A stretch of DNA of 64,000 bases from Oscillibacter sp. ER4 (GTDB lineage: Bacteria > Bacillota > Clostridia > Oscillospirales > Oscillospiraceae), in NCBI RefSeq assembly GCF_000765235.1, contig NZ_JPJG01000018.1, positions 17,856-81,855 of the forward strand, given 5' to 3'. Under the pieces are notes generated by a model, which worked only from the letters and a program-made list of their open reading frames with translations, had not been told where the DNA came from and made no database searches. The position numbers were made by a program, and so were the translations under genes. Each line of letters begins with the position of its first letter. The first letter of the stretch is position 1. Shown in pieces: positions 14,662-23,468 of this stretch.

Positions 14662-16035
14662 ATGGGCAATCTGGCAGCGCCGGTGCGCGCTGACAAGGAA
14701 ATGATGTTTACGAACCGCCAGCTCGTCGCGCTGATGTGGCCGCTGCTGCTCGAGCAGCTTCTGGCCATTACAGTGGGTCTTGCCGACTCGCTGATGGTTG
14801 CGACCGTCGGCGACGCGGCGATCAGCGCGGTGTCGCTGGTCGATTCGATCAGCAATCTGATGATCTACATTTTCTCGGCGATGGCGACCGGCGGCGCAGC
14901 CGTTGCGGGCCAGTACATCGGACAAAGACAGAAGGAGGACGCCTGCAACGCGGGCCAGCAGCTCATCGCGCTGCTCGGCGCGGTGTCGATCTTCTTCGTG
15001 GCGCTGCTGTACCTCTTCCGCACGCAGATTTTGACCGTGATGTTCGGCCATATCGAGCCCGACGTCATGGCGGCGACGAACACCTATTATTTATATGTGA
15101 TGGCGTCCATCCCCGGCATCGCGCTCTACAACGGCGGCGCGGCGCTGTTCCGCACGATGGGCCACAGCGACGTGTCGCTCAAAGTTTCGCTCCTGATGAA
15201 CAGTATCAACGTGATCGGCAACGCCGTTTTGATCTTTGGCTTCGGTATGGACGTCGCGGGCGTCGCGATCCCGACGCTCGTGTCCCGCACGGTCGCGGCA
15301 GTCGTCATCCTCTCGCTGCTCTTCAACCGCAATCTGATGCTGCACCTTTCTGATATCCGCGGCTTCCACCTCAATATGCGCCTGATGAAGAACATCTTCT
15401 ACATCGGCGTGCCGAGCGGCGTCGAAAACGGCATGTTCCAGCTGGGACGCCTCGTGCTCTTCAGCCTGATCTCGACGTTCGGCACGGCATCGATGGTGGC
15501 GAACGCCATCGGCAACACCATCGCAAACTTCAACTGCTTTGCCGGTCAGGCCATCAACTTGGGCCTTGCCGCGGTTGTGAGCCAGTGCGTCGGCGCGGGC
15601 GAATTTGATCAGGCACGCGCGTATCTCAGAAAAATTGTCAAGTGGACCTACGGCATCATGGCAGTCGTCAACCTGACGATCATCGCATTGCTGCCGCTCA
15701 TCATGCGCGTCTACAACGTTTCTCCCGAGGCGGAGAAGCTCGCCGTCACGGTCACGCTGATCCACGGCATCTCATCCATCTTCATCTGGGTACCGGCGTT
15801 TATGGTGCCGGGCTTCCTGCGCGCGGCGGGCGACGCGAAGTTCACGATGCTCGCCAGCATGCTGACGATGTGGGTCGTGCGCGTGATGCTTGCGTATGTG
15901 CTGGGCAAATACATGGGCTACGGCGTTATCGGCGTATGGTTCGCGCACGCGATCGTGGACTGGTCGGTGCGCAGTGTCATCTTTTTCCTGCGCTACCGCA
16001 GCGGCAAGTGGGAGACGATGGGGATCAAGACGTGA
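14662..16035 (+). CDS. MATE-family multidrug/metabolite exporter
   Basis: The 457-residue protein has twelve predicted membrane segments in two six-helix halves. The first helix region has WPLLLEQLL and GLADSLMV, typical of the NorM/DinF-like MATE branch that exports cationic compounds in exchange for Na+ or H+. The substrate cannot be predicted. It has its own promoter and a strong palindromic terminator, and looks monocistronic. The start at 14662 has GAGGAGTG upstream. Confidence 0.9.
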   Translation: MGNLAAPVRADKEMMFTNRQLVALMWPLLLEQLLAITVGLADSLMVATVGDAAISAVSLVDSISNLMIYIFSAMATGGAAVAGQYIGQRQKEDACNAGQQLIALLGAVSIFFVALLYLFRTQILTVMFGHIEPDVMAATNTYYLYVMASIPGIALYNGGAALFRTMGHSDVSLKVSLLMNSINVIGNAVLIFGFGMDVAGVAIPTLVSRTVAAVVILSLLFNRNLMLHLSDIRGFHLNMRLMKNIFYIGVPSGVENGMFQLGRLVLFSLISTFGTASMVANAIGNTIANFNCFAGQAINLGLAAVVSQCVGAGEFDQARAYLRKIVKWTYGIMAVVNLTIIALLPLIMRVYNVSPEAEKLAVTVTLIHGISSIFIWVPAFMVPGFLRAAGDAKFTMLASMLTMWVVRVMLAYVLGKYMGYGVIGVWFAHAIVDWSVRSVIFFLRYRSGKWETMGIKT

Positions 16036-16037
16036 TT

Positions 16038-16072
16038 ATTTTTTAAGGATGCCGTTGGCATCCTTAAAAAAT
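16038..16072. terminator. Terminator after the MATE gene
   Basis: Perfect 16-base arms (16038-16053 and 16057-16072) with a 3-base loop and A/T-rich base, three bases after the stop. Confidence 0.9.
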
Positions 16073-16073
16073 A

Positions 16074-16200
16074 GGGGATGCGCTCCGCTTCGTGCCTCGC
16101 CGCCCGTAGGGCGGTTCGACACGCGCGGAGCGAGAAGAATAAATCGCCACGCACTTGTCGCGGTGATTTATGGATCAAAAACATTTCGCGGCTGCGGCCG
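16074..16200. repeat. Palindrome-rich intergenic segment
   Basis: This contains nested inverted repeats: CGCTCCGC/GCGGAGCG enclosing CCGCCC-GTA-GGGCGG, then AAATCGCC/GGTGATTT, then TTCGCGG/CCGCGAA. No gene is present. Similar nested structures occur inside the ribosomal operon. Confidence 0.6.
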
Positions 16201-16207
16201 CGAAGAT

Positions 16208-16242
16208 AAAGAGGTCTCCGCTTAAAAAGCGGAGACCTCTTT
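16208..16242. terminator. Terminator of the 16259-16666 gene
   Basis: Perfect 15-base arms (16208-16222 and 16228-16242) with a 5-base A-rich loop. Confidence 0.9.
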
Positions 16243-16258
16243 GCCTTCTGTTACACTT

Positions 16259-16666
16259 TTACATTTCAACGGTGATGTTGTCGGTGCCGTGCTGCTCGAA
16301 TTCGCCTAAGTACGTGTCCATGCGCTCGCGCAGCTCGTCGACATTTTCGGGCGTGGGCGCGTCACTGTCCATATCGCGCAGGGCAAGCTCCTGAGCGAGA
16401 ATTTCGAAAAACATCGTATCCTCGTAGGCCATGATGGCCTCGTGGATGCCGCCCTCGGCAAACGCGCGCGAGGGGATCAGTTCGCCCTGATAGGCCTCGA
16501 CCAGCGGCACCATGCCGTGGGAGAGACAGTTGGCGAATACGGTGCTCTCTACATCGTCGTATTCGCGGATACGGTCGTCGCCGCGGGTGGAGTTCATCAC
16601 CCAGTTGCCGACGTAGACCAGATCAAGAAGACGGCGGAATTGCTTTTCCGTCAGATCAATTTTCAT
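16259..16666 (-). CDS. Hypothetical acidic protein
   Basis: The 135-residue protein is strongly acidic and largely helical. It opens with DLTEKQFRRLLDLVYVGNWVMNS and has a central YDDVESTVFANCL segment. This resembles small conserved hypothetical proteins of Clostridia, but I cannot name the family. It starts behind GGAGGCG, with a TATAAT-like -10 at 16715-16710, and has its own terminator. It is divergent from the DUF1934 gene. Confidence 0.65.
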   Translation of the reverse strand: MKIDLTEKQFRRLLDLVYVGNWVMNSTRGDDRIREYDDVESTVFANCLSHGMVPLVEAYQGELIPSRAFAEGGIHEAIMAYEDTMFFEILAQELALRDMDSDAPTPENVDELRERMDTYLGEFEQHGTDNITVEM

Positions 16667-16778
16667 AGTGACGCCTCCTTTGACGGAACAGAGAATCTGC
16701 TTACCGGAGATTATAGCACGCGCTTTTGCATTTTACCATAGCAAAAACAGGGAAACGCACAAAAAATGCAAATGCGCC

Positions 16779-16807
16779 TTGTGTCCCGCTCTCCGCCGTA
16801 GTATGAT
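16779..16807 (+). promoter_or_regulatory. Promoter of the DUF1934 gene
   Basis: TTGTGT (16779-16784) and TATGAT (16802-16807) are separated by 17 bases, 28 bases before the ATG at 16836. Confidence 0.6.
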
Positions 16808-16835
16808 GACAGAAACAAATGCGAAAGAGGACTGT

Positions 16836-17258
16836 ATGAAAAGAAACGTTTGGCTCACCGTGCACGGCGAGCAGCAATACGAAGGCATGAGCGCCGACAG
16901 CTCAGATCTCCGCGTGCGCGGCACGATGGAGGAAACGCGCGACGGCTATCTCCTGCGCTATGAGGAAACGGACGGGGACGGCAAGGTGACCACCGCGACG
17001 CGTCTTGCCCTTGCACCGGACTGCATCATTCTGACGCGCACGGGCGAGGTGACGAGCGAGATGGTCTTTGCGGAGGGGAAGGAGCACACCTCATTCTATG
17101 CCGTGCCCTACGGAACCTTGCCGGTCGCAGTGAAGGCGGAGTCGGTCAAGTGGAAGCTTGACGAGGACGGCGGGATGCTGGCCCTGCGCTATGCAATTAC
17201 TATCGGCGGGCAGAGAGGAAAATGCGCCCTGCGCATCCGCGTGAGAACAGAAGAATAA
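16836..17258 (+). CDS. DUF1934 (YwiB-like) beta-barrel protein
   Basis: The 140-residue protein matches the calycin-like DUF1934 family: opening VWLTVHGEQ, the EETRDGYLLRYEET hairpin, EKTEE-like tail and alternating strands throughout. Members are cytoplasmic small beta-barrels of unknown ligand, often near arginyl-tRNA synthetase or pyrG in Firmicutes; here it stands alone. The ATG at 16836 is chosen over the longer frame because GAAAGAGGA precedes it and the family starts here. Confidence 0.85.
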   Translation: MKRNVWLTVHGEQQYEGMSADSSDLRVRGTMEETRDGYLLRYEETDGDGKVTTATRLALAPDCIILTRTGEVTSEMVFAEGKEHTSFYAVPYGTLPVAVKAESVKWKLDEDGGMLALRYAITIGGQRGKCALRIRVRTEE

Positions 17259-17263
17259 AGGAA

Positions 17264-17291
17264 AGGGAGCTGCCTACGGCGGCTCCTTTTT
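17264..17291. terminator. Bidirectional terminator between the DUF1934 gene and spmB
   Basis: GGAGC (17266-17270) pairs with GCTCC (17282-17286), with a GCC/GGC inner stem and A and T runs on either side. Confidence 0.7.
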
Positions 17292-17811
17292 ACGCGCCCA
17301 TGAGTAGCCGCACAAAAAACGCGGATGCGAGGAACATCACCGCATCGGCGCAGAGCGCGGCGGGGATAGTATAGCGCGTTTTCGTAATGCCCGCTGCACC
17401 GTAATAGACGGCGACGGTGTAGAACGTCGTTTCGCTCGAGCCGAGCATGACCGCCGCAACGCGGCCGATGTAGGAATCGACACCGTAGGAGTCCATGATC
17501 TCCGATCCGACAGCCAGCGCGCCGCTGCCGGAGATGGGGCGGATGAAGAGAAGCGGCGCAGTCTCGGCGGGGATGCCGATTCTGTCGAGCGCAGGGGCCA
17601 AAAGTGTGCCGAGCGCCTCCATCGCGCCGGACGCACGGAACATGTAGACGGCGGAGAGCAGTGCGATGAGTGACGGCAGAATGTGCAGCAGCACCGTGAG
17701 TCCCTCCTCCGCGCCTTTGGTGAGGGCGGAGTAGACGTCGACACGCTTGCCGAGGGCAAAGCAGGCCGTGAAGGTGAGCAGTACGGGCACGATGAGCGTA
17801 GAGAGCGCCAT
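17290..17811 (-). CDS. spmB: Spore maturation protein B
   Basis: The 173-residue integral membrane protein of the nucleoside-recognition/Gate family helps spore core dehydration in Bacillus and Clostridium. The family block RPISGSGALAVGSEIM and SSETTFYTVAVYYG are clear. The start at 17811 follows GGAGGAATTGAACCT; the longer frame to 17853 runs into spmA. It begins 4 bases after the spmA stop, the usual spmA-spmB operon. Strong sign that this organism sporulates or descended from spore formers. Confidence 0.93.
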   Translation of the reverse strand: MALSTLIVPVLLTFTACFALGKRVDVYSALTKGAEEGLTVLLHILPSLIALLSAVYMFRASGAMEALGTLLAPALDRIGIPAETAPLLFIRPISGSGALAVGSEIMDSYGVDSYIGRVAAVMLGSSETTFYTVAVYYGAAGITKTRYTIPAALCADAVMFLASAFFVRLLMGA

Positions 17812-17815
17812 AGGT

Positions 17816-18394
17816 TCAATTCCTCCAGAAGTGGGCGAAGAGCTTTGCGGCAAGGAGCCCTGCGAAGACGGACAGAAGCGACGTCAGCCACACGGCGGGC
17901 AGAATGTCGAACGGGTCGGCGGTGCCGAGCGAAGCGCGCACGCCTGCGAGCGTGGTGGGCAACAGTTGAATGGACGCCGTATTCAAAACGACGAGCAGGC
18001 ACAGCTCATCCGATGCGGTACCCTTGCAGCCGCGGCTCATACGGCAGGCGGCGCGGATGCCGAGCGGCGTGGCCGCGTTGCCAAGGCCTAAAAGATCGGC
18101 AGAGAGGTTAGCGGAGATCGCGGCCAGCGTCTCACTGTCGCGGCTCGCGTTCGGCAGGAGCCTCCTGAGCAGCGGGCGGAAGAGGGAAGCGAGGCGGTCG
18201 GTGAGATGACACTGGTTCATCACTTCCATCACGCCCGTCCAAAGGCACATCACGCCGCACATCGCCAAACACAGCTCGACCGCGCTCTGCGCGCCCTCGA
18301 GCGCGGCAGCGCTGAGCGCATTCAAGTTTCCCGTCAGCGCGCCGAAAATGAGCGAGACTGCCACCATTCCCGTCCAAAGCCAGGCCATTGCCAT
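17816..18394 (-). CDS. spmA: Spore maturation protein A
   Basis: The 192-residue membrane protein is the partner of SpmB and belongs to the same Gate family. ANLSADLLGLGNAATPLGI and the LVVLNTASIQLLPTT segment are diagnostic. Two ATGs compete, at 18400 and 18394; the second has normal spacing from AAAGGAG and is used. No obvious vegetative promoter is seen upstream; a mother-cell sigma promoter is expected from family knowledge. Confidence 0.93.
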   Translation of the reverse strand: MAMAWLWTGMVAVSLIFGALTGNLNALSAAALEGAQSAVELCLAMCGVMCLWTGVMEVMNQCHLTDRLASLFRPLLRRLLPNASRDSETLAAISANLSADLLGLGNAATPLGIRAACRMSRGCKGTASDELCLLVVLNTASIQLLPTTLAGVRASLGTADPFDILPAVWLTSLLSVFAGLLAAKLFAHFWRN

Positions 18395-18527
18395 GTCCAT
18401 CAACTCCTTTGCCCCTAAATATATCGGCAGGGAGGGGGCAATATGCCGCGTTTTCGTGCCAAAAACGGCATGTTTGCCGCGAAAAGAGGCTGCTAAAAAA
18501 TTTTTCAAGAAAAAAGTGAAATTTGTC
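18395..18527. other. Upstream region between spmA and the S10 promoter
   Basis: This is a non-coding divergent spacer. It has an A/T-rich tract at 18494-18520 just before the S10 promoter that could act as an UP-like element, as expected for a strong ribosomal promoter. Confidence 0.4.
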
Positions 18528-18556
18528 TTGACATGTGCAACGGGATTTGGTACTAT
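18528..18556 (+). promoter_or_regulatory. Promoter of the S10 operon
   Basis: TTGACA (18528-18533) and TACTAT (18551-18556) are separated by 17 bases. A leader of about 280 bases follows before rpsJ. Confidence 0.8.
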
Positions 18557-18716
18557 ATGCAAGTCCGCGATTGGGCACATCCTGCCCTATTTGCGCGATA
18601 TTGCGATGAACCGGGAGATTGCTCAGGTTTCTGAGGTAACTTTCGGGGAGTATGTCCGAACATCGGGCGGCTGAGAGAATATCTGTACGTTGCGTAGATC
18701 GCTGCGCCATGTGTGG

Positions 18717-18745
18717 ACCGGCCGTTTATTCGTGCCGGTTTTTCT
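18717..18745 (+). promoter_or_regulatory. Terminator-like hairpin in the S10 leader
   Basis: ACCGGC (18717-18722) pairs with GCCGGT (18734-18739), followed by TTTTTCT. Lying between the promoter and rpsJ, it could work as an attenuator of the operon, a mode known for S10 leaders elsewhere. Confidence 0.6.
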
Positions 18746-18846
18746 ATGAGCCGGAATGATACGCACGGATAAGCGTACAAGAAAACCTCTCACCGTACGG
18801 CTTCGACAAAGCAAGAAAACCGTACAAAATGAAGGAGAAACCGAAA

Positions 18847-19155
18847 ATGGCAAAAGAAATGATCCGCATTCGTCTCAAGGCCTATGACCACCAGGTCATC
18901 GACCAGAGCGCAGAGAAGATCGTCGAGACCGCCAAGCGCACCGGCGCTACCGTCTCCGGCCCCATCCCTCTGCCCACCAAGAAGGAAGTCGTCACCATCC
19001 TGCGCGCTGTGCATAAGTACAAGGACAGCCGTGAGCAGTTTGAGCGCCGTACCCACAAGCGCCTGATCGACATCACCAACTCCAGCCCCAAGACCGTGGA
19101 AGCGCTCATGGGCCTCGAACTCCCTGCTGGTGTTGAGATCGAGATCAAGCTCTAA
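18847..19155 (+). CDS. rpsJ: 30S ribosomal protein S10
   Basis: The 102-residue protein has the full S10 fold, including RIRLKAYDH at the start, [10 protein letters not shown] in the loop and [16 protein letters not shown]. It also serves in transcription antitermination with NusB in bacteria. The ATG at 18847 follows AAGGAGAAACC; the upstream in-frame ATG at 18829 lies before this site. It is the first gene of the operon and is followed by an unusual palindrome-rich gap. Confidence 0.98.
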   Translation: MAKEMIRIRLKAYDHQVIDQSAEKIVETAKRTGATVSGPIPLPTKKEVVTILRAVHKYKDSREQFERRTHKRLIDITNSSPKTVEALMGLELPAGVEIEIKL

Positions 19156-19451
19156 TCCCTCGCTTCATTACATTTCGCGTCCGCAGACGCGAAACCAATG
19201 AAAACGTTTTTGGCCGCGACATGCGCGTGGACAAAAACGCCTCTCAGTTTGCTTGTGTGCGAGCACAGCGAGTGCGCAAAACAAACTGTAAACCCAACTC
19301 AAAAAATGGCTCGCCGTTTTTTGAAATTACCTTTGTTGCTCTACCCAAAAGCCCATCGACTTGCGTGAGATGGGCGGGGTCAAGTCGGCAGAGCAATGGC
19401 GGGAGTTGCCGCTAACTAAGCCGACCAATAACCTTTACAGGAGGATCATAC
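19156..19451 (+). repeat. Palindrome-rich gap between rpsJ and rplC
   Basis: These 296 gene-free bases hold a series of hairpins: TTTCGCGTC-CGCA-GACGCGAAA (19173-19194), CGTTTTTG/CAAAAACG with CGCG/CGCG inside (19205-19239), CAGTTTG/CAAACTG (19245-19288) and GCCCATC/GATGGGC (19351-19375). In most Firmicutes rpsJ and rplC are only tens of bases apart. The ribosome binding site of rplC is at the end (ACAGGAGGATC). Confidence 0.7.
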
Positions 19452-20171
19452 ATGAAAGCAATCATCGGCAGAAAAGTTGGCATGTCTCAGATCTTCGACG
19501 AAAAGGGCCATGTGATCCCGGTCACCGTTATCGAGGCCGGTCCCTGCGTGGTCACTCAGAAGAAGACCAGCGAAAAAGACGGTTATGAGGCTGTCCAGCT
19601 TGGCTACGAGGACATTCGCGAAGCGAAGCTCTCCAAGCCTGAACTCGGCCACCTGAACAAGGCTGGCGTTTCCCCCAAGAAGTACCTGCGCGAGTTTGAC
19701 CTTGACAACGCTTCCGAGCTCGAGCTCGGCGCCATCATCAAGGCGGACACCTTCAAGTCCGGCGACTTCGTTGACGTCACCGGTACGAGCAAGGGTCACG
19801 GTTACACCGGCGTTATCAAGCGCTGGAACGCCAGCCGCGGTCGTATGACCCACGGCGGCGGCCCTGTCCACCGTCACGCTGGTTCCATGGGCTCCACCAC
19901 CGACCCCAGCCGTATCTTCAAGGGCAAGATCGGCCCCGGCCAGTACGGTGTGGAGACTGTCACCATCCAGAACCTTGAGGTCGTCAAGGTCGACCCCGAG
20001 CTCAACATGCTCGTCGTCCGCGGCGCGGTTCCCGGTCCCAAGGGCAGCCTCGTCACCGTGAAGACCACCGTCAAGGTCCACAAGATCAAGCAGGCTGGTG
20101 CCAACATCAGCAAGAACCCGCAGAAGGCTTCCGGCCGCAACCCGCAGAAGGCTTCCGCCAGAAATATGTAA
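19452..20171 (+). CDS. rplC: 50S ribosomal protein L3
   Basis: The 239-residue protein opens with AIIGRKVGMSQIFDEKG and carries the conserved GHGYTGVIKRW and HAGSMGSTTDPSRIFKG blocks that reach toward the peptidyl transferase centre. The tail is about 20-30 residues longer than usual and contains a tandem repeat of NPQKAS. It follows the palindromic gap and precedes rplD by 19 bases. Confidence 0.98.
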   Translation: MKAIIGRKVGMSQIFDEKGHVIPVTVIEAGPCVVTQKKTSEKDGYEAVQLGYEDIREAKLSKPELGHLNKAGVSPKKYLREFDLDNASELELGAIIKADTFKSGDFVDVTGTSKGHGYTGVIKRWNASRGRMTHGGGPVHRHAGSMGSTTDPSRIFKGKIGPGQYGVETVTIQNLEVVKVDPELNMLVVRGAVPGPKGSLVTVKTTVKVHKIKQAGANISKNPQKASGRNPQKASARNM

Positions 20172-20190
20172 GGAAAGGAGTGCTTGATAA

Positions 20191-20814
20191 ATGTCTACGA
20201 TTAAAGTTGTCAGCATGACCGGCGCTGAAGTCGGTTTCGTCGAGCTGAACGACGCAATCTTCGGCATCGAGCCGAACATGAGCGTTGTTCATGAAGTCGT
20301 CAAAAATCATCTCGCCAACTGCCGTCAGGGCACGCAGAGCGCTCTGACCCGCGCTGAGGTTTCCGGCGGCGGCAGAAAGCCGTGGCGCCAGAAGGGCACC
20401 GGCCGCGCCCGTCAGGGCAGCACCCGCTCCCCTCAGTGGACGCACGGTGGTATCGTGTTTGCCCCCAAGCCCCGCAGCTACAGCTATGTGCTGAATAAGA
20501 AGGTCAAGCGTCTGGCTCTCAAGAGCGTGCTGTCCGCCAAGGCAGCCCAGGGCGAGATCGTCGTTGTCGACAAGATCGCGCTCGACGCTATCAAGACCAA
20601 GGACTTCCGCAGTTTCCTTTCCGCCGTCAAGGCTGACGGTAAGGCCGCTGTCATCACTCCCGAGGTCAACGAGGTCGTCGTCAAGAGCGCCCGCAACCTG
20701 CCCGGTGTCACCACCGCGCCCGCGAAGCTCATCAACGTCTACGATCTGCTCAACGCCAAGACCCTCGTGATCGACAAGGAAGCCCTCGCAGTCATCGAGG
20801 AGGTGTTCGCGTAA
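20191..20814 (+). CDS. rplD: 50S ribosomal protein L4
   Basis: The 207-residue protein has the exit-tunnel loop with GGGRKPWRQKGTGRARQGS and the WTHGGIVFAPKPRSY segment. In some bacteria L4 also represses its own operon. It overlaps rplW by one base (TAATG), so translation is coupled. Confidence 0.98.
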   Translation: MSTIKVVSMTGAEVGFVELNDAIFGIEPNMSVVHEVVKNHLANCRQGTQSALTRAEVSGGGRKPWRQKGTGRARQGSTRSPQWTHGGIVFAPKPRSYSYVLNKKVKRLALKSVLSAKAAQGEIVVVDKIALDAIKTKDFRSFLSAVKADGKAAVITPEVNEVVVKSARNLPGVTTAPAKLINVYDLLNAKTLVIDKEALAVIEEVFA

Positions 20815-21110
20815 TGGCAAACGTTTACGACATCATTATTCGTCCCATCATCACCGAACGTTCCATGGTCGACGTTGCGAACAAGAAGTACGTGTTCGAA
20901 GTCGCCAAGGACGCCGGCAAGGTGGAGATCAAGAACGCTGTTGAGACCGCTTTCGGCGTTAAGGTCGCCAAGGTCAACACGCTCAACGTCAGCGGCAAGG
21001 CCAAACGCCTCGGCGCCGGCCGCCTAGGCAAGACCCGCAGCTGGAAGAAGGCCTATGTGCAGCTCGCTGAAGATTCCAAGACCATCGAGCTGTTCGAGGG
21101 CATGGTGTAA
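20814..21110 (+). CDS. rplW: 50S ribosomal protein L23
   Basis: The 98-residue protein lines the tunnel exit and docks SRP and trigger factor. PIITERSM and KYVFEVAKDA open it, and the tail has RKKAYVQL-like SWKKAYVQLAE. It overlaps rplD and is followed by rplB after 14 bases with GGAGG. Confidence 0.97.
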   Translation: MANVYDIIIRPIITERSMVDVANKKYVFEVAKDAGKVEIKNAVETAFGVKVAKVNTLNVSGKAKRLGAGRLGKTRSWKKAYVQLAEDSKTIELFEGMV

Positions 21111-21124
21111 GGAGGATATGAGAA

Positions 21125-21961
21125 ATGGCTATTAAGACGTTTAAGCCCACTACCCCCTCCCGCCGTCACATGACTGTGTCCGCCTTCGAGGGGATCGACA
21201 AGAAGGCCAAGCCCGAACGCAGCTTGGTCGAGTCTCAGAAGAAGCATGCCGGCCGCAACAGCTACGGCCGCATTACCGTCCGTCATCACGGCGGCGGCAA
21301 CAAGCAGAAGTACCGCATCATCGACTTCAAGCGCGACAAGATGGACGTCCCCGCGACCGTCCTGCGCCTGGAGTATGACCCCAACCGCAGCGCATTCATC
21401 GCTCTCGTCCAGTACGAGGACGGCGAGAAGCGCTACATCATCGCTCCTGTCGGCCTGAAGGCTGGCGACAAGATCCTCTCTTCCGCCTCCGCTGATATCA
21501 AGCCCGGCAACTGCCTGCCCATCGCCAACATCCCTGTCGGTACCGTCATCCACAACATTGAGATGCACCCCGGCAAGGGCGCTCAGCTCGTCCGCTCCGC
21601 CGGTACTGCTGCTCAGCTGATGGCGAAGGAGAACGGCGACGCTCAGATCCGTATGCCCTCCGGCGAAGTGCGCATCGTCCGCACGAACTGCATGGCCGTC
21701 ATCGGCCAGGTCGGCAACATCGATCACGAGAACGTTCACATCGGTAAGGCCGGCCGCAAGCGCCACATGGGCGTCCGTCCGACCGTCCGCGGTTCCGTCA
21801 TGAACCCGAACGACCACCCCCACGGCGGTGGTGAAGGTAAGAGCCCTGTCGGTCACCCCGGTCCCATGACCCCGTGGGGCAAGCCAGCTATGGGTTACAA
21901 GACCCGTTCGAAGAAGAACCCGACGAACAAGTTCATCGTCAAGCGTCGTAACGATAAGTAA
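21125..21961 (+). CDS. rplB: 50S ribosomal protein L2
   Basis: The 278-residue protein is full length. It has [13 protein letters not shown] at the start, [16 protein letters not shown], and the C-terminal [18 protein letters not shown] loop containing the conserved histidine near the peptidyl transferase centre. It is needed for subunit joining. It lies between rplW and rpsS in the standard order. Confidence 0.98.
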   Translation: MAIKTFKPTTPSRRHMTVSAFEGIDKKAKPERSLVESQKKHAGRNSYGRITVRHHGGGNKQKYRIIDFKRDKMDVPATVLRLEYDPNRSAFIALVQYEDGEKRYIIAPVGLKAGDKILSSASADIKPGNCLPIANIPVGTVIHNIEMHPGKGAQLVRSAGTAAQLMAKENGDAQIRMPSGEVRIVRTNCMAVIGQVGNIDHENVHIGKAGRKRHMGVRPTVRGSVMNPNDHPHGGGEGKSPVGHPGPMTPWGKPAMGYKTRSKKNPTNKFIVKRRNDK

Positions 21962-21978
21962 AAGGAGGCAATGTAAAA

Positions 21979-22242
21979 ATGAGCAGAAGCATTAAAAAAG
22001 GCCCGTTTGTTGCCCCTGAGCTGATCAAGCGAGTCGAAGAGATGAACAAGACCGGTGAGAAGAAGGTCCTGAAGACCTGGAGCCGCAGCTCCACCATCTT
22101 CCCCTCCTTCGTCGGTCACACGATCGCCGTCCACGACGGTCGCAAGCACGTTCCCGTTTATATTCAGGAAGATATGGTCGGCCACAAGCTGGGCGAGTTC
22201 GCTCCCACCCGTACGTTCCGCGGCCATACCAAGACGAAATAA
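21979..22242 (+). CDS. rpsS: 30S ribosomal protein S19
   Basis: The 87-residue protein opens with [10 protein letters not shown] and has [28 protein letters not shown], the signature that binds 16S rRNA in the head with S13. It is followed 18 bases later by rplV. Confidence 0.98.
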   Translation: MSRSIKKGPFVAPELIKRVEEMNKTGEKKVLKTWSRSSTIFPSFVGHTIAVHDGRKHVPVYIQEDMVGHKLGEFAPTRTFRGHTKTK

Positions 22243-22260
22243 GGAAGGAGAATGCAGAAC

Positions 22261-22596
22261 ATGGAAGCTAAAGCATATCTGAGATATGTCCGCATCTCTC
22301 CCCGCAAGGTCCAGATCGTCTGCGACCTGATCCGCGGTAAGGACATCAACACCGCCATGGCGCTCCTGATGCAGACCCCCAAGGCTGCGTCCGAGCCCCT
22401 GGTCAAGCTCTTAAAGAGCGCTGTCGCCAACGCCGAGAACAACTTCAGCATGGATACCTCCAAGCTGTACGTGTCCGAGGTCTACGCGACTTCCGGCCCG
22501 ATCCTCAAGCGCATGATCCCCGCCAGCAAGGGCCGCGGCTACCGCATCAACAAGAGAACCTCTCACGTGACGCTCGCCGTCGCTGAGAGAGACTAA
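22261..22596 (+). CDS. rplV: 50S ribosomal protein L22
   Basis: The 111-residue protein has [22 protein letters not shown] and the extended tunnel hairpin ending RILKR-like [16 protein letters not shown]. Changes in that hairpin can cause macrolide resistance; none can be called here. The ATG at 22261 is used because the ATG at 22252 lies only two bases from GGAG. Confidence 0.97.
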   Translation: MEAKAYLRYVRISPRKVQIVCDLIRGKDINTAMALLMQTPKAASEPLVKLLKSAVANAENNFSMDTSKLYVSEVYATSGPILKRMIPASKGRGYRINKRTSHVTLAVAERD

Positions 22597-22613
22597 AGGG
22601 AGGAGACAGTTTC

Positions 22614-23468
22614 ATGGGACAGAAAGTTAATCCCCACGGCATGCGCGTCGGCGTCATCAAAGACTGGGACTCCCGCTGGTATGCCAGAGACGAGAAGGTC
22701 GGCGACCTGATCGTTGAAGATAACAAGATCCGCAAGTTCGTCAAGAAGAGCCTGTACGGTGCAGGCGTGCCCAAGATCGAGATCGAGCGCAGCAATGATG
22801 TTGTGACGCTGTTCGTTCATTGCGCCCGCCCCGGCATGGTCATCGGCAAGGACGGCGCGGAGGTCGAGAAGCTGCGTCTCGCGGTCGAGGCTCTGATCGG
22901 CAAGAAGGTCAAGCTCAACATCGTCGAGGTCCGCAATCCCGACATGAACGCTCAGCTCGTCGCTGAGAACATCGCCCAGCAGCTCGAAAAGCGTATCTCT
23001 CACCGCCGCGCGATGAAGAACGCCATGGGCCGCGCCATGCGCGCCGGCGCCAAGGGCATCAAATGCTGCTGCTCCGGTCGTCTCGGCGGCCGCGAGATCG
23101 CTGGCGTTGAGCACTATCACGAGGGCACCATCCCTCTGCAGACCATCCGTGCCGACATCGAGTACGGCTTCGCCGAGGCTGCGACCACGTTCGGCCGCAT
23201 CGGTGTGAAGGTTTGGATCTACAAGGGCGAGGTCCTGACCCAGACCCTGCGTACCACCCCGCGTACGCTCGATACCACCAAGCCGTATGAGGAGCGCCGC
23301 GAGCGTCGTCCTCGCCGCGACGGTGACCGTCGTCCCCGCCGTGATGGCCAGGGCGGCTATCAGCGCCGTGAGGGCGGCTTCAACCGCAACGGCAACCGTC
23401 CCCAGGGCGATCGTCCGCAGGGCGGCTATCGCAAGCCGGCTGAGAATAAGGAAGGAGGCGCTCAGTAA
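22614..23468 (+). CDS. rpsC: 30S ribosomal protein S3 with long RG-rich tail
   Basis: The 284-residue protein has the KH domain ([12 protein letters not shown]) and the C-terminal domain with [16 protein letters not shown] up to about residue 220. The rest, some 60 residues, is a low-complexity tail rich in Arg, Gly, Asp and Gln ([18 protein letters not shown] and similar), which typical S3 of 210-230 residues lacks. The tail is in frame and has the same codon style. It overlaps rplP by one base (TAATG). Confidence 0.97.
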   Translation: MGQKVNPHGMRVGVIKDWDSRWYARDEKVGDLIVEDNKIRKFVKKSLYGAGVPKIEIERSNDVVTLFVHCARPGMVIGKDGAEVEKLRLAVEALIGKKVKLNIVEVRNPDMNAQLVAENIAQQLEKRISHRRAMKNAMGRAMRAGAKGIKCCCSGRLGGREIAGVEHYHEGTIPLQTIRADIEYGFAEAATTFGRIGVKVWIYKGEVLTQTLRTTPRTLDTTKPYEERRERRPRRDGDRRPRRDGQGGYQRREGGFNRNGNRPQGDRPQGGYRKPAENKEGGAQ

